NCBI GenBank assembly: GCA_008931825.1
Contig: QXVZ01000846.1
Location: forward strand, 62,001-126,000
Length of the DNA: 64,000 nucleotides
Reading direction: 5' to 3'
Origin: Phallusia fumigata
Lineage: Eukaryota; Chordata; Ascidiacea; Phlebobranchia; Ascidiidae
Part shown: one piece after another, positions 25,378 through 37,686 of the stretch
How positions within the stretch are numbered: the first letter of the stretch is position 1
Layout: every line of letters starts with the position of its first letter
Made by a program: the position numbers and the translations under genes
The notes under the pieces: generated by a model
Databases searched by the model: none
What the model was told of the DNA's origin: nothing
The model's input: the letters and a program-made list of their open reading frames with translations, nothing else

Positions 25378-26411
25378 GTAAGATTGGTGGGCCAACGTTA
25401 GCAGATTGCAAAAAACATTCAAGAAATTTGTAATAATCGTTTCTGGAACTGTTTTTAATTCTGTTGGGGCATTGAAACTGGCATTCTAGCGATTTACAAA
25501 CTGATTCCTTGTGTAGACGATATGCGATAATTTTCCACGGTTCATTGGTTATTAGCGGGTTCGCAAAGTTGTTCGTAACTCGCTACTAATTAAAAGTTCT
25601 GCAATATCGTGCAATGTTAAAAGTTAAATAGGCGCCAAAACCGGATTTCGTAAAAGTAAAGTAGAACACAACATTGTTTCCTAAAAATGGGAAGCGCGCT
25701 GCCCTAAAATGCCAGTTTCGTGATACGTTTAAAAATAAATGTTATATTGAACCGAGCGCATCGCAAAACTCAATTCACAAATGTCATACGCGACCTTCTC
25801 TTGAACGCATGGAATTTAAATGCTACATCATTGACAGTCCAAACCCAGTACCCCTTATTTATGTAGTTCATACAAAGGCGGTTGACGAGTTGACCAGCGG
25901 CATTTTGTCTTTGTCAAGACCCTTGGACAAGACAACTAAGGGCGGGAGTCTGAGAATTAGTTTACGTGTTCGCGTATTATCGACTCGAACTTCGTGTAAG
26001 ACATTATCTGTAATGTAAACAGACGGAAAAATAGGACAAAGAAAAGGAATTACATCGATTAGTGTGAATAGAAAATTTTAGTATTTTGGTTGCGGAATCT
26101 GGTGTTTGTACAAGTTTTCGAAACGTTTGAAAAGGAACTTTCATGATTCCAAAAAAGGTAAGCTATCACTTTTTCAAGATTGCAAATGAGTTAATACGCT
26201 CCTCTTTATTCGATAACATTTTACTGTTAACATGCGTCAAAACGGCATGATTTTAATACATGATTTTGCAAGGAAGGTTGTATCTGTACATAAGTTTTGT
26301 ACCCTGATTTCTGCACGAAAATAGACACTGCGGTTTTACTTTCAACAGAAGTCCAAGACTTCATGACCAATATATCAAAATAATAACTGAAAATACGAAG
26401 TTTGAAGCAAA

Positions 26412-29400
26412 ATGCGTTTTGGGATACTAATCTCTCTGCTGCTCGTTGTTCGTGGACAGTTAATAACCAGAGGTGAGTTAATTCGCCCGCAGACAAATGC
26501 GTGCCGGCTTTTACACACAAAACACGTGTCGCGCTGACGAAGTGACTGTCAGTATTTATGAGAAACGTTTATTACGTAATAAACAGTTCCTTTTTACACG
26601 TGGTTTTGAGTGGCATTTTCGGTGTGAAGTACCAAGTGCTGACTTAAATAACAAAAGGGGGTACGTAACCTGTTTGTAGCAATCAGTACAAAGTGTTTTT
26701 GATAATGTACATTTTTTAGTTGCGCTTGTAATTAATTTTGGTCTTTCATATGTAATGGTGTGTTTAAAAACGCGTTTGCATCGTTTGCTGTAGAGACGCT
26801 TTAAAAACAACTTTTTTAAAAACGGGTTATTTTTAATTCGATTTACATGCACTTACAAATGTTTTGTAGAGACATAACTAAATAATTTTTAACCCAAATT
26901 CAGCATATCTTTAAGATTTATGCGTGATTTTTATTTTAGGTCTAAGCTCGCCAAGCAACAGACAAAACGCAGGTAGGCTTTTATAACCGCTAATTACAGA
27001 TGCAAAACGTTTTTAGTACCTTTTAATTGAAATGAATCGAAAATTTTACAAACTTATATTTAAAAAAATAAGTCGGAAACTGTGTTTTAGGCGTGCGAAA
27101 TCATGTCTCCAAAAAGGCCCACTGTAACGTCATTCGTTAGTTGCCCCAAAGGGAAACAGAATATGATTTAATAATAGCATTTATCGGTTACACGATGGAG
27201 GGGGATCCCCTTAGTGACAGCAATTAATTCATCGAAATTCTCGCTTTGATTCTGGCTCCCCCCGGGCCTCGTGACGGCAATTAAATAAGCACGCCCTTGG
27301 TGGGAACATGTGGGTCCCCACACTGTCTGTGACGACGCAGTGTGGAAACAGTTAATTGACACGTAACATGAAAAGGGATTTTTTACGTTTTTGTGTGGGA
27401 AATTTCGTTTCCTGAAAATTTTGTGTCATTACATTTTTGAGAACACCTTGCTGATTTTTTGATTTTAGTCAAAACATTTTTAGGGACTAAAAACTGATCT
27501 GTAAAACTTTAAAATAAAAACGATAAATTTGACCTCTCTGTCTTACATGAGACATTTCATGCCTCTGGGATTCTTATTGTTACACGACCTTTCTCTCCAA
27601 GTGGTTAAAAATTCATGCCCTGTGTAAACGCTATGGTTTCGCTTATAATGGAAAGAATTTTCGACGTGACGACTAAAAAAAAATTGTGCCATTTGCGCCC
27701 AATTTACTTGTAGACCCAACCATTTGGTGTTTGATACCGTGGCAAACTTTTGCTTTGCTAAGTGAAATGGTTTCGTGTTTTGCATTGAAAAATCGAGCGG
27801 TCTAGACAAATTCTTTGGTCTAGTCTGTTTGTTGGCAGTGAAAATCGGCTACACCCTACATTAACTTTAAACGATTGACATGTTAGTATCATAACTCTGC
27901 ACCTGAAACGACTTTGTACACACCAGAATCACACCGTTGGTTAAGGATGCGAAACATTTTAAACGCCAAATCTGAACTTTGATCCACAAATAATGACGGC
28001 ACAATCACAAATGTCCGGCGCCATAAACTAATTTTCTCCATTGATTGCTAGACAAATTCGAGCCCTGACTGTCGACGGGGGCTACCTAACAATTTAGTTA
28101 AAGTTTGTAGCGTCAAACTGGTGGCTAATTAACCACAATTTGGCCACATTAAACCGACCAAGTTCTTCGTGACACCGGTGAAGCTCAATATTTGCGTTAT
28201 ATAACTATTGGAAGACACCAGACAAATTAAGCTAATCGATTTTAAATTTCCATTTAACAGTGCCGTCATGCACTTGTTGAGTTTTAGAAACAATAATAAA
28301 CCGAATTTAGGTATTATTTATAATTTTTTAGAACGTCATGTCATTATTTTTATCCCAACATTTCTTACTTATTGTATGTTACAAATTTACAGGAATCAAG
28401 GTGAATAAGCATGCTGACGCCATGCTTGCCGCTAAAACTCTCGTTAAAAATGCCTGGCCCAGGCAAAAACGGCAAAAATAAAAAATAAAACTAATCTTCC
28501 CTATATCTCACGTAATGTCGTAATTCTAGTCAATGACTGCAAATGCTGGATCACGTGGTACCACAGAAGCGCGTGTCCACAAGGAAGTTACTTGAAGGAA
28601 GCTTCGTGCATCGACGCCGGATGCTGTTACCATGACGACCGACAGCATTATCGTGCACCCAAATGTTACCAACGCACAGGTAAGCTGTAGCTTAACGTCG
28701 TAATCATTTTTGGCACATGCATGAGTTGTTTCACCCGGTAAGGATAAAAATTCATGTTAAGAGCGATTCAAAAGTGAAACTTGGAAAGTGGTTGAGTTTT
28801 TTGATATTTTAGGGTTAAATAAACTTGTTTTAAATCGATTTAAACGTTGATTGGTTGTACGCAGTTGTTGTACGCAGTTGTATTGCACTCCATAAAGGTT
28901 GTAGTTGTAGAGGTCAGTAGTCTGACGCCTTTTTTAAACATATAAGTGTGTAATTTGGATTTTTTAATTCAAACTAAAATAGCAAATTAGGGAATTTAAA
29001 GTTAGAAGTGTTGTGTATTGATTCTTTCATCTTGCTCATTAGGTTCGTGGTCTTCTTAACTCTTCAAAGTACTTAGATTTCATTCGAGCGGCTTGCCAAA
29101 ACGTTTTTTCTGTTCTTGGTTTAGGATCTTGCCCTCCACAAGAGTGTCGAATTAACCCAGATGAGCGGGAGGTGTGCAGGATTTCGAATCGTCTTTTTAT
29201 TCCTCGTCACGTGTGCGAGAACAACGGATGTTGTTTTAATCAGTTTGCCAAGCCAAACTGTTACAAGGCAACTGCTGGTAAATAGTTTAAGGTTTGTTAA
29301 ATCGAGTGTTACAAACAATTTCGCGACAGCTCCATTCCCATTATTTTTTCTACGCCGACGTTTTGACGCCATAATGAGACTGTCTTTATCAAAGTACAAA

Positions 29401-30282
29401 CATCCAATGCAAACACACCACGTATTCAATTAAACGAAGCAAAAATGCGGGGACTCACCGAATTGGTGTTTATTTGGCCTGATGCAGTTGTTGTGGCAAT
29501 GACCATCTCTCCGCGACTCAGCCATCTGGTTTGACGTTTGAAGAGTGTTTCCGAAACAAATGACATCGACCTGACTTTACTATTTATCTAAATATAACTC
29601 TGGATGGGGATAAAAGCTTCACCTCATACCTGTAACCCATTACATACGTTAATTTCACAACTGCCAAATATGGTAGGAAATCGTCTGTTCTCTGTAAGGT
29701 TAAAGTTAATAAACTGAATTTTTTTTTGTGAAGCTTACCAACCCACTCCCTACAAACCGCAAACTCATCCATATTTTGCTAAACTGGATGACCGAAATAA
29801 ACCTCACCTCTTTCACAAAACTGAACGACTTGGTCCGTTCCGCTTTGTCAGTTCGTGCTACGTGACCCGGAACCGTTGCGGAAAAGTTGGAGTTAGCAGG
29901 TAATTATGTCAAAAACGTTTTGGATTTTTTATAGTATTCCGTGTCGACACTTGGTTTATGCCTGTTCTGGAATTAATTATAGTTAGTATTCAAACACAGA
30001 GAATAACTGTGACATATTGCAACTCGCTTTTTACTATTAAATGCTAATGTACTGAATGAGTTCCGGCTATTTCTATTAAAATGTTACGCAATATATGTTT
30101 ATGCTGCAAGAAAAACGTTGTTATCGACCATTGTTTACAAAATGCATCTCGCTTTCAGGTCACAGTGCGTTCGTTTCGGTTGCTGCTGGCAATCTAACAA
30201 GGATTTTGGAGTAAAGAATCCCGAATGTTTCCGCTCTACTCGTTTTTGGCTCAACTACCCTGGTACTTTCTTCACCAGTTAG
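26412..30282 (+). CDS. Secreted protein with three trefoil (P-type) domains; possibly the 5' part of the TSP1/VWA gene
   Basis: Exons are 26412-26472, 26940-26972, 28530-28679, 29125-29277, 29734-29899 and 30159-30282 (TAG), giving 228 residues as a separate gene. Exon 1 encodes a signal peptide (MRFGILISLLLVVRGQ). Exon 3 holds a trefoil-like module (CIDAGCCY). Exon 4 holds a classic one: ECRINPDEREVC, then VCENNGCCFNQ, then NCYK. Exons 5-6 hold a third, with NRCGK and FGCCWQSN. Trefoil domains are three-loop, disulfide-bonded modules in secreted mucosal or matrix proteins. The first three introns are phase 1, the signature of shuffled extracellular modules. A donor-like GTACTT at 30263, inside exon 6, would end the exon in phase 1 and join it in frame to the TSP1 exon at 31196, making one protein of about 1040 residues. 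Either ending is possible. AATAAA-like sequence lies near 30420. Confidence 0.8.
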
Positions 30283-31195
30283 TTTAATTTCCTGCTTTTG
30301 TTTTTTACTATTTGTTTTGATAACTATAATGCAAGGCTTTTGTGATAAGTTTAAATCCAAAAGAAGGCCATCTTTTTTTAAATACGACTTGCTGCATGGG
30401 AATGCTTGCACGGTAACTAAAATAAAAGAAAATTTTTTTGACTTTAAATCTGTTAACTTAGTTATGGCGTGATCGCGATTGCGGTGATACGACGTAGTTA
30501 ACCCAATTGAAGTACCCGGATCTAAATTTTACGTTAATAATTGCATACGAACAACACGCAATCGCAGGGTGAAATAGGTAAATGCAAATAGAGTTTCGAA
30601 CAAGACCGAATAGTTTGACCTACGAAGAAACCAAAACAAAACCGCTTTGGTTTTGGGGGATTACAGAAAGTACTGCTTTTTTTGTAAAACACTTTACAAA
30701 GAGCCACCGTTCAGAAACGAGGGCTACCAAACCCTTTTCCAACGCCGAAGAGAAACGTTGCGGGCTTGTCCGTTAATGAGTTGGGAATTTAGGTAATGAC
30801 CTTATTACTACGCCCACAACTTAAGCCTTTCCCATTTTAAATGCAAACTTCGTGCGGGTAAATGTTGGTTACATATTTAGGCATTTACGCGGTACGGTGA
30901 TTTATGTCACACTAAAGTCGGAAAAACATCGTTAATCGAAAAATATTGAAAACCATTGTATTTTTTAATCGCACTACTGTTTTTTTGCTTGATTACATTT
31001 TCTGTTGGTTAATTTTTTGAGCGAAAGTTTAAAAGAATATGCTTAATTGCGACAAATAAATTTGTTAACTTGGTATACTTTCCAGCTTTCACATATCATT
31101 TGCTTGTATTTTATTTTTTCAACTTTTTGTTCCCGGTTTTACTCAACCATTCAGTTTTTTGTCCACGTTAACCATTCATTAACCGGCTATTGCAG
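30283..31195. other. Stretch between trefoil and TSP1 exons (intron or intergenic)
   Basis: No ATG exon with a signal peptide was seen in the correct phase for the TSP1 exons, which favours this being an intron of a single gene. No repeat or RNA gene was recognised. Confidence 0.4.
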
Positions 31196-34100
31196 TGGAC
31201 GGGGCATCGTGGGCGCAGTGGAGTCAATGGTCTCAGTGCGAGGGAAACCCCTGTTTTCGTGGCAGTCAAACCAGAACGAGGTCATGCACCAACGATTATC
31301 TGCCTCATATGAAGTAGGAATCTGCTAATATTTTGCATAAAACGAAGGTTACTGATTGTGTCGTGTTCTTTTAGGTGCAGTGGCCCGACCTCTGAGACCC
31401 GATTGTGCGACGTACCGTGTCCTGGCGCCGACTGGGGCCCATTTGTGCCTGGTGCTTGTGTCAGTCCTGACCCTGTATGCGTTATTGGGAACACAATTGA
31501 AACTAGAGTTTGCTTGCTGAATGGATTTCCAGTCCCGAGTAGTAATTGCGTGGGAGAATCGATGAGGGTAAGATGGATTGCTTGTATTCTAGAACACCGG
31601 CTCTTATCCAAATCCATCTTTTTTTTGGAAAAGTTTCCGATTTTCTTTTTTTCTCGATTGTTTATCAGATTCGACTCGTAATACATACATTAAGTTTTCT
31701 GAACCCATATACGAAAGCCTAAAGATCCGATAACTAAACCATTTTACTTAACATTCAGTATTTTTTATTATATGTACACCCGGGTCCCAAGAATTCAAAG
31801 TATTTCTTTCTTTTATTTTTGTAGTGTACAATACCGAATTCTAAATGACCATTGCATTCAAATATTCTCAAATAACGTTTCTACAGTCTGCCAAGTGTAA
31901 CACCAACCTATGTGAGTCGTACGGCCCCTACACATCTGACACATGTACAGTCACATGTGGTGGAGGTACAATAACGTCAACGCGACAGTGTTTGAGTCCT
32001 GTGACGTCATCACCGCCTACGTCATGCCTGACGAAGCGAGATCCATGCAACGAGCATTTGTGTCCGCGTAAGATGAATATTGTAGATTCTATACTTTTTG
32101 AATCACAAAAGATTGTAAATTATTTTAAAAATAACTAAACAAATCATTCTCACGTTGTTATTAATCTGCTTTAGGATTATCCCAATGGACGACATGGTCA
32201 CAGTGCCTTGGATTGCCATGTTCGAATATGGGGCAGCAAACAAGAAGTCGGAGTTGCCTTAACCCTGGGTAAATATATTATAGGACCTTTGTGCAAAAAC
32301 AGTTCATAAGGCGGGGCAAATTTGGTTCAAGTGGAGCTTTGTTGAAATAATTTTGTTTAGGTTTATCAGTTACTTTCGCAATTGTGTATTTTGTAATCAG
32401 GAGCACTGGCGTCATTAACTATCAATTGTATACAAGTGCATAGCCTGGTACAGGACTTGTTGCAAACGAATGGTCGGAAGACTGTTTTTCAGCTTTATGC
32501 GTCTTGTGGGCCTGTCGTAAGGTAATTTAATTAATACCTCAGTGTACTGCATTGGCGGCAAGACCCCTGTAAACAAGACGCATCTCAAAAACGTCAAAAT
32601 ATGCTTTTCTATCTAATTTATTAGGAGTGATGAACATTATATAAAACGTACTTTTAGTACCATTGGTTGCGGTGAGCCCTTGACGGATGATCAGCAATGT
32701 TCAACATCTTGTAATGCCGAGTGGGGAGAATGGAGGGAAGGGTCATGTGACAGCACAGACTCTACATGTTTAGCTGGAATTCGCACAAATACGAGGATTT
32801 GTATGGCCGGGGGTGTGACTGTTGATGATAGCAATTGTGTTGGATCAAGTATAGAGGTATAAAAAAAGAATTGATGATCAAATACATGCGTGCTGGGATT
32901 TAACACGTTTAAATGTTAAAAACATTGTTTTTCACCTTATTTAGGACGTGCACAACTTCCCTTAAAAAAGCAGAACTAAGTACATTCTCGGGTTGCTGCA
33001 TTAGTTTGTGATGGAATTTATGAAGGCTTTTCTGGCAAATGTATTATGCGTACCGACGTTTTGACGTCCCATACAGGTCGTCTTCCTCAGGGTGAATAAC
33101 ACTCAAGGCGCGAAATACAACACACCAGGATAATAAACGACAAAACTGAAACAGCTTTGAAGAAGAGAAAATGAAGAGCGCGCGCAAACATCGACAAACC
33201 ACACCGGACGAATGATATCACACGCACTGACACAACACGCCTTCTAATTTCATCAAAAATATACTGGACCAAATAGTTCTTAAAAGTGACATGCTTTATA
33301 GAGAACTATTTGGGCCAGTATATTTTTTGAAGTATTATGAACGGATCCGCATCCGTGTTTATGGTTCCAAACGCCATCTAATGTTTTAGCAAACGCATAT
33401 AGCACGCCGGATGCAAAACATCTGTTTTAATGTTCATTGTGTTGTCCCGCTGATGGATATGCCAGGACTCTAGTAAAACCTTTTCCTGTAGTCCGGCTCG
33501 CGGGCGATAATGCATGCTGCTTTAAAGTTTATCTACTGGCCTCGCGTTAAAGCGTGGTTGGCAAGAGCTGAATACATAGGGTCTTTGTTGGAAACATCCC
33601 GCTGATGTTCCATACTGCGTGTCTTGAGGAAGAGGACCTGAATAGGACGTTGAACGTTGGTACGCATAGTAAATTTGGCAGAAGAGCCTTCATAAATTCA
33701 TACAATGTCTGGTAGCAACAGTTTAATTATTGTTTATGATAGGGTACACTTTGTTTTGAAAAAGCAACCGATATCGTTTCAATATTTCATGACGCCACCT
33801 TTATTCATCTTTGGTTGACTGAACAATTTAGATTCCAAAACATATTTACTAATCCTTTCGAACAGTAGGAAAGAGGTTTATTGTAAGCATGACATGTTGG
33901 ATAAATTTCGATAATAATTTCCGATAACTACCAAAAACATATTTTATTTGCTAAATTTATAACCATATTTTTTTGCAGACAGTAGCATGCAACACACACC
34001 TGTGTAGTTCAGGTTTTTCTGCTTACACACCAGGAACGTGTTCTGTGACGTGTGGGGGAGGCACCTTGACGTCAACGCGAGAGTGTTTGGACGCTTCATC

Positions 34101-37100
34101 CTCTCTGCCACAATCCTGTCTCGAAAAAGTGGAATCTTGCAATGCAGAAGCTTGTGCAAGTGAGTTTTTGCGGAGTTTTTAAGCTGATTACGAAACTCAA
34201 TAAAAATCGGGTTCCATTTTTATGACTCACAAAACTATACTCTTACGAATTTTACAACAAATCTGTTTTTATTTTTTAGTGTGGAGTACATGGACATACA
34301 CCACCTGCTCTGGTCCCTCATGTTCTGCTCACGGAACACAAAGTCGAACAAGAGAGTGTATTCCACCTGCGTAAGCCAAGTTTCATGTATTAGTATTTCT
34401 TACTCGTTTGTAAACACTCACACACGGTTATATTATTGTGGTTTCAAACTAAAGTTAAGGCATGCCTATGAAGTATCCAACTAATTAGGTTTTCACAAGA
34501 AAGAATCCAGAATCTTCGAGATTCAAATCATTAACTACACTTTTTGAAACGATTACAATAGATTGTAAGGAACAATCTTTCGCCGTGCTTGACAGACAAA
34601 AAAGACCCAAAGGTGCTGAAATTTCACTTACACGTTTCGTCAATTCATTTGTGATTTTTTTTTCAACACAGCAAGTCTTTAATTGTCTTATATGTAGCTG
34701 TTTTAAATTCATCCTTGGCCTATAGCATTTCCTGTTTAATTTATTATTTCTAAAAAACTTTGAGAGATGACCGTTGACTTAATGCGAACATCAAAGTTTC
34801 TTTAGAACATATAAGATCCACGAATCGAATATTAGATCGCCCGAACAACAAATCATAAAATGTTCTCAGAAATAACCAGCTCTAGGTATCGAAATGCAAC
34901 TTGAAGGCACAGAACCGGTTCCAATCTTTTCGAATCCTCATTCTGCCTATGCACAAAACAGCACCATTTGTGTAGTATCTTTAACCAAATTAAAAAACCA
35001 CTAAGTTTAGTTAGTAATTATATTTTACCAGATCACTTGGACTTGATGGATGTGACGGTCCAACAACCGAAATACTACAATGCTCAACGCCTTGCAATGC
35101 TGACTGGGGAGATTGGATTGAAGGAACTTGTCAAAGTTTGGATGAAGAATGTTTGGCAGGAACTCGCATGGATACTAGGATTTGCTTAGATGGTGGAGTG
35201 ACTGTTGATGACAGCAACTGTGTCGGATCAAATACGGAGGTAAACAGCGTGTTTTGGAACATGACAGCGTCTGTAAAATTTCCGATTTGGGTTAAAAATT
35301 TTTATTCAGTTTCAATTCAAACCGGTCAGAGTTGATGTTACTTAAAGATCAATTGCTGCATAATATTCAGATGCATAATTTTTGCCTCAAAAAGACTATG
35401 TGGGTGGAAATTTTTCTTACTATGTACCAATGGTTAAAAAACAGACGGCTTTGGCCTCCTAATTAAACCATTAAAAGTGTCGCCAAAACTAAATTAACGA
35501 AATAAAATTTGATCAAATCAAAGCACATACACTCGTGTTTCAGCATTTGCTTGCGATGGATTTTTTTCGTTTTTTCTTATATGTGCTAGCTCGGAAAAGG
35601 CACCAGCTATCGTGTCAACATAGTACAGACGCCTACGTAGGTTTTGGTTGAATAAACAAATCAAGTTCAAAAAACATGTTAACAACCGTTTTGCGCAGCC
35701 GGAATACAGTTTAATGTCAGTATGGCGTTTCTTGGATAAGATTTTATACGGATTGGTTCATAAACATTAGGAACATCCGATGCGTACAAAGAATCACACA
35801 TTTGGTTGCTTTAATTTCGTACCAAGACCAATCCTTTTTTCGCAGACAGTAGCATGCAACACACACCTGTGCAGTTCAAGCTTTTCAGATTACACACCAG
35901 GAACTTGTTCTTTGTCGTGCGGGGGAGGCACCTTGACGTCAACGCGAGTCTGTTTGGGCACATCGACCTCCCTGCCACAATCCTGTCTCAGAAAAGAGGA
36001 ATCCTGCAACGAACAAAGTTGTCCTTGTGAGTTTAGAAGAACTTGTTCTTGCGGAGTTTTACAAAAGCTACAGACATGACAAGAATCGAAGTTAACATTT
36101 GGTAGTTTAAATCGAACATTTGCTAGTGTATTTCCTTCAGCAAACCCGCAACTCTACTTGGGCACTAAATTATTTACTTGTATGAAACTGCCTTGGAATT
36201 GACTTGTTAGTATTTGTTTTCTAATGTATGGCTTAAAACACGTTCGAAATATTCTTTACATTTGTGTGGAGATAACTAAAATATTAGAGGATTGATAGCA
36301 ACTTTTCTTACATCCAAATGTCTATGACGCACGTTTTGTTTCCGGTGAAACTGGCTACTTTTGTTTTATATCACCCAAAACTTAGTAACGAATATAATGA
36401 TGAATTTGCATTCAATATTTTAGTTTGGAGTACATGGACACCATATGGGACTTGCTCTGGTCCTCCATGTTCCTCTGACGGAACACAAAGTCGAACCAGA
36501 CAGTGTATTCCATCTGGGTGAGCCAAGTTTTATGTTTTCGTATATTTAACATGTTTGTATACAGGTCTTCTCAATTACGCTTTAAACTTGTATAATTTGA
36601 AATATTTTGATGTCACAAACATTTTATTTTTTGCAATATTACTTTTGTATCATTTTAAAAAAATGAAATTTTGTTGTTTAAACGATTACATTTTTTGTGC
36701 AATTGTTTGTTTTACCTAGTCGTTTTGGCTCCATTAAGCAAATGGTGGGTCAGAAAATCTAATTGTTTTATTAGTAGCCATGCACTATTTGTCCTTGACC
36801 ACTGCCCATTGGCCTGTTGTTATTTGATTTAGTCCCTCGAGGACAAAATGTTTGCGTTTATATTAGCACTCGGCCATTTTTGTAGGATAACTATATGAAC
36901 AACAATAATTCTAAAGAATTGTTGACAGCTTTTATTTGTCCGTTTTAGTTTGGTTTACTAACTAGTGTTTTTATCACACATTTATCTTTAGCCAGCGGTA
37001 GCGCCCTAATGGTTTCGGCGAAAGCATCCTCGAACTAGTTATTGGTTTATCTGAAAAACTATTCAATAAAGATCTTAATAATAAGGAATTATAGGTTACT

Positions 37101-37686
37101 ATAAGACAGAACTGAAGTTGTGTACATAGAAGTTTCTGTCATTTCGCGAACCCATTGCCACTACCTTAAACAAAACAAACGTATTTTAACAGGTCGGTCG
37201 GTCTTGATGGATGTGAAGGCCCGATAAGCGAGGAACGAGAATGCTCAACGCCTTGCAATGCTGACTGGGGAGATTGGATTGAAGGAACTTGTCATAGTTT
37301 GGATGAAGAATGTTTGGCAGGAACTCGCACAGATACGAGGATTTGCTTAGATGGTGGAGTGACTGTTGATGACAGCAACTGTGTTGGATCAAATACGCAG
37401 GTATAGAGTTTGTTTTCATCCCAGAAATGCAATGGCTATAAGTTTCAAAAAATACATTTTGTTGATTCGATATCGTTCCGAAATTAATTTCCTTTATTTT
37501 CGCAGACAGTAGCATGCAACACACACCTGTGTAGTTCAAGTTTTTCTGGTTACACACCAGGAACTTGTTCTTTGTCGTGTGGGGGAGGCACCATGACGTT
37601 AACGCGAATGTGTTTGGGAACTTCAACCTCCCTCCCACAATCCTGTCTCGAAAAAATTGAACCCTGCAACACAGAAATTTGTCCAA
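31196..37686 (+). repeat. Four tandem copies of a three-exon TSP1-like cassette
   Basis: Cassettes are 31196-32067, 32175-34159, 34280-36026 and 36424-37686. Exon A is always phase 1 to 2, B is 2 to 0 and C is 0 to 1, so each cassette is a 1-1 module that can be duplicated without frame loss. All C exons are 181 nt, and B3 and B4 are both 208 nt. Copies 3 and 4 are very alike (B: WGDWIEGTC, DDSNCVGSNT; C: TVACNTHLCSSSF), while copy 1 is the most diverged. This implies stepwise duplication at the 3' side. Confidence 0.85.

Noticed and set aside
25674-26018. 114-codon open frame on the plus strand
   Set aside because: It begins with TTG and has no domain features.
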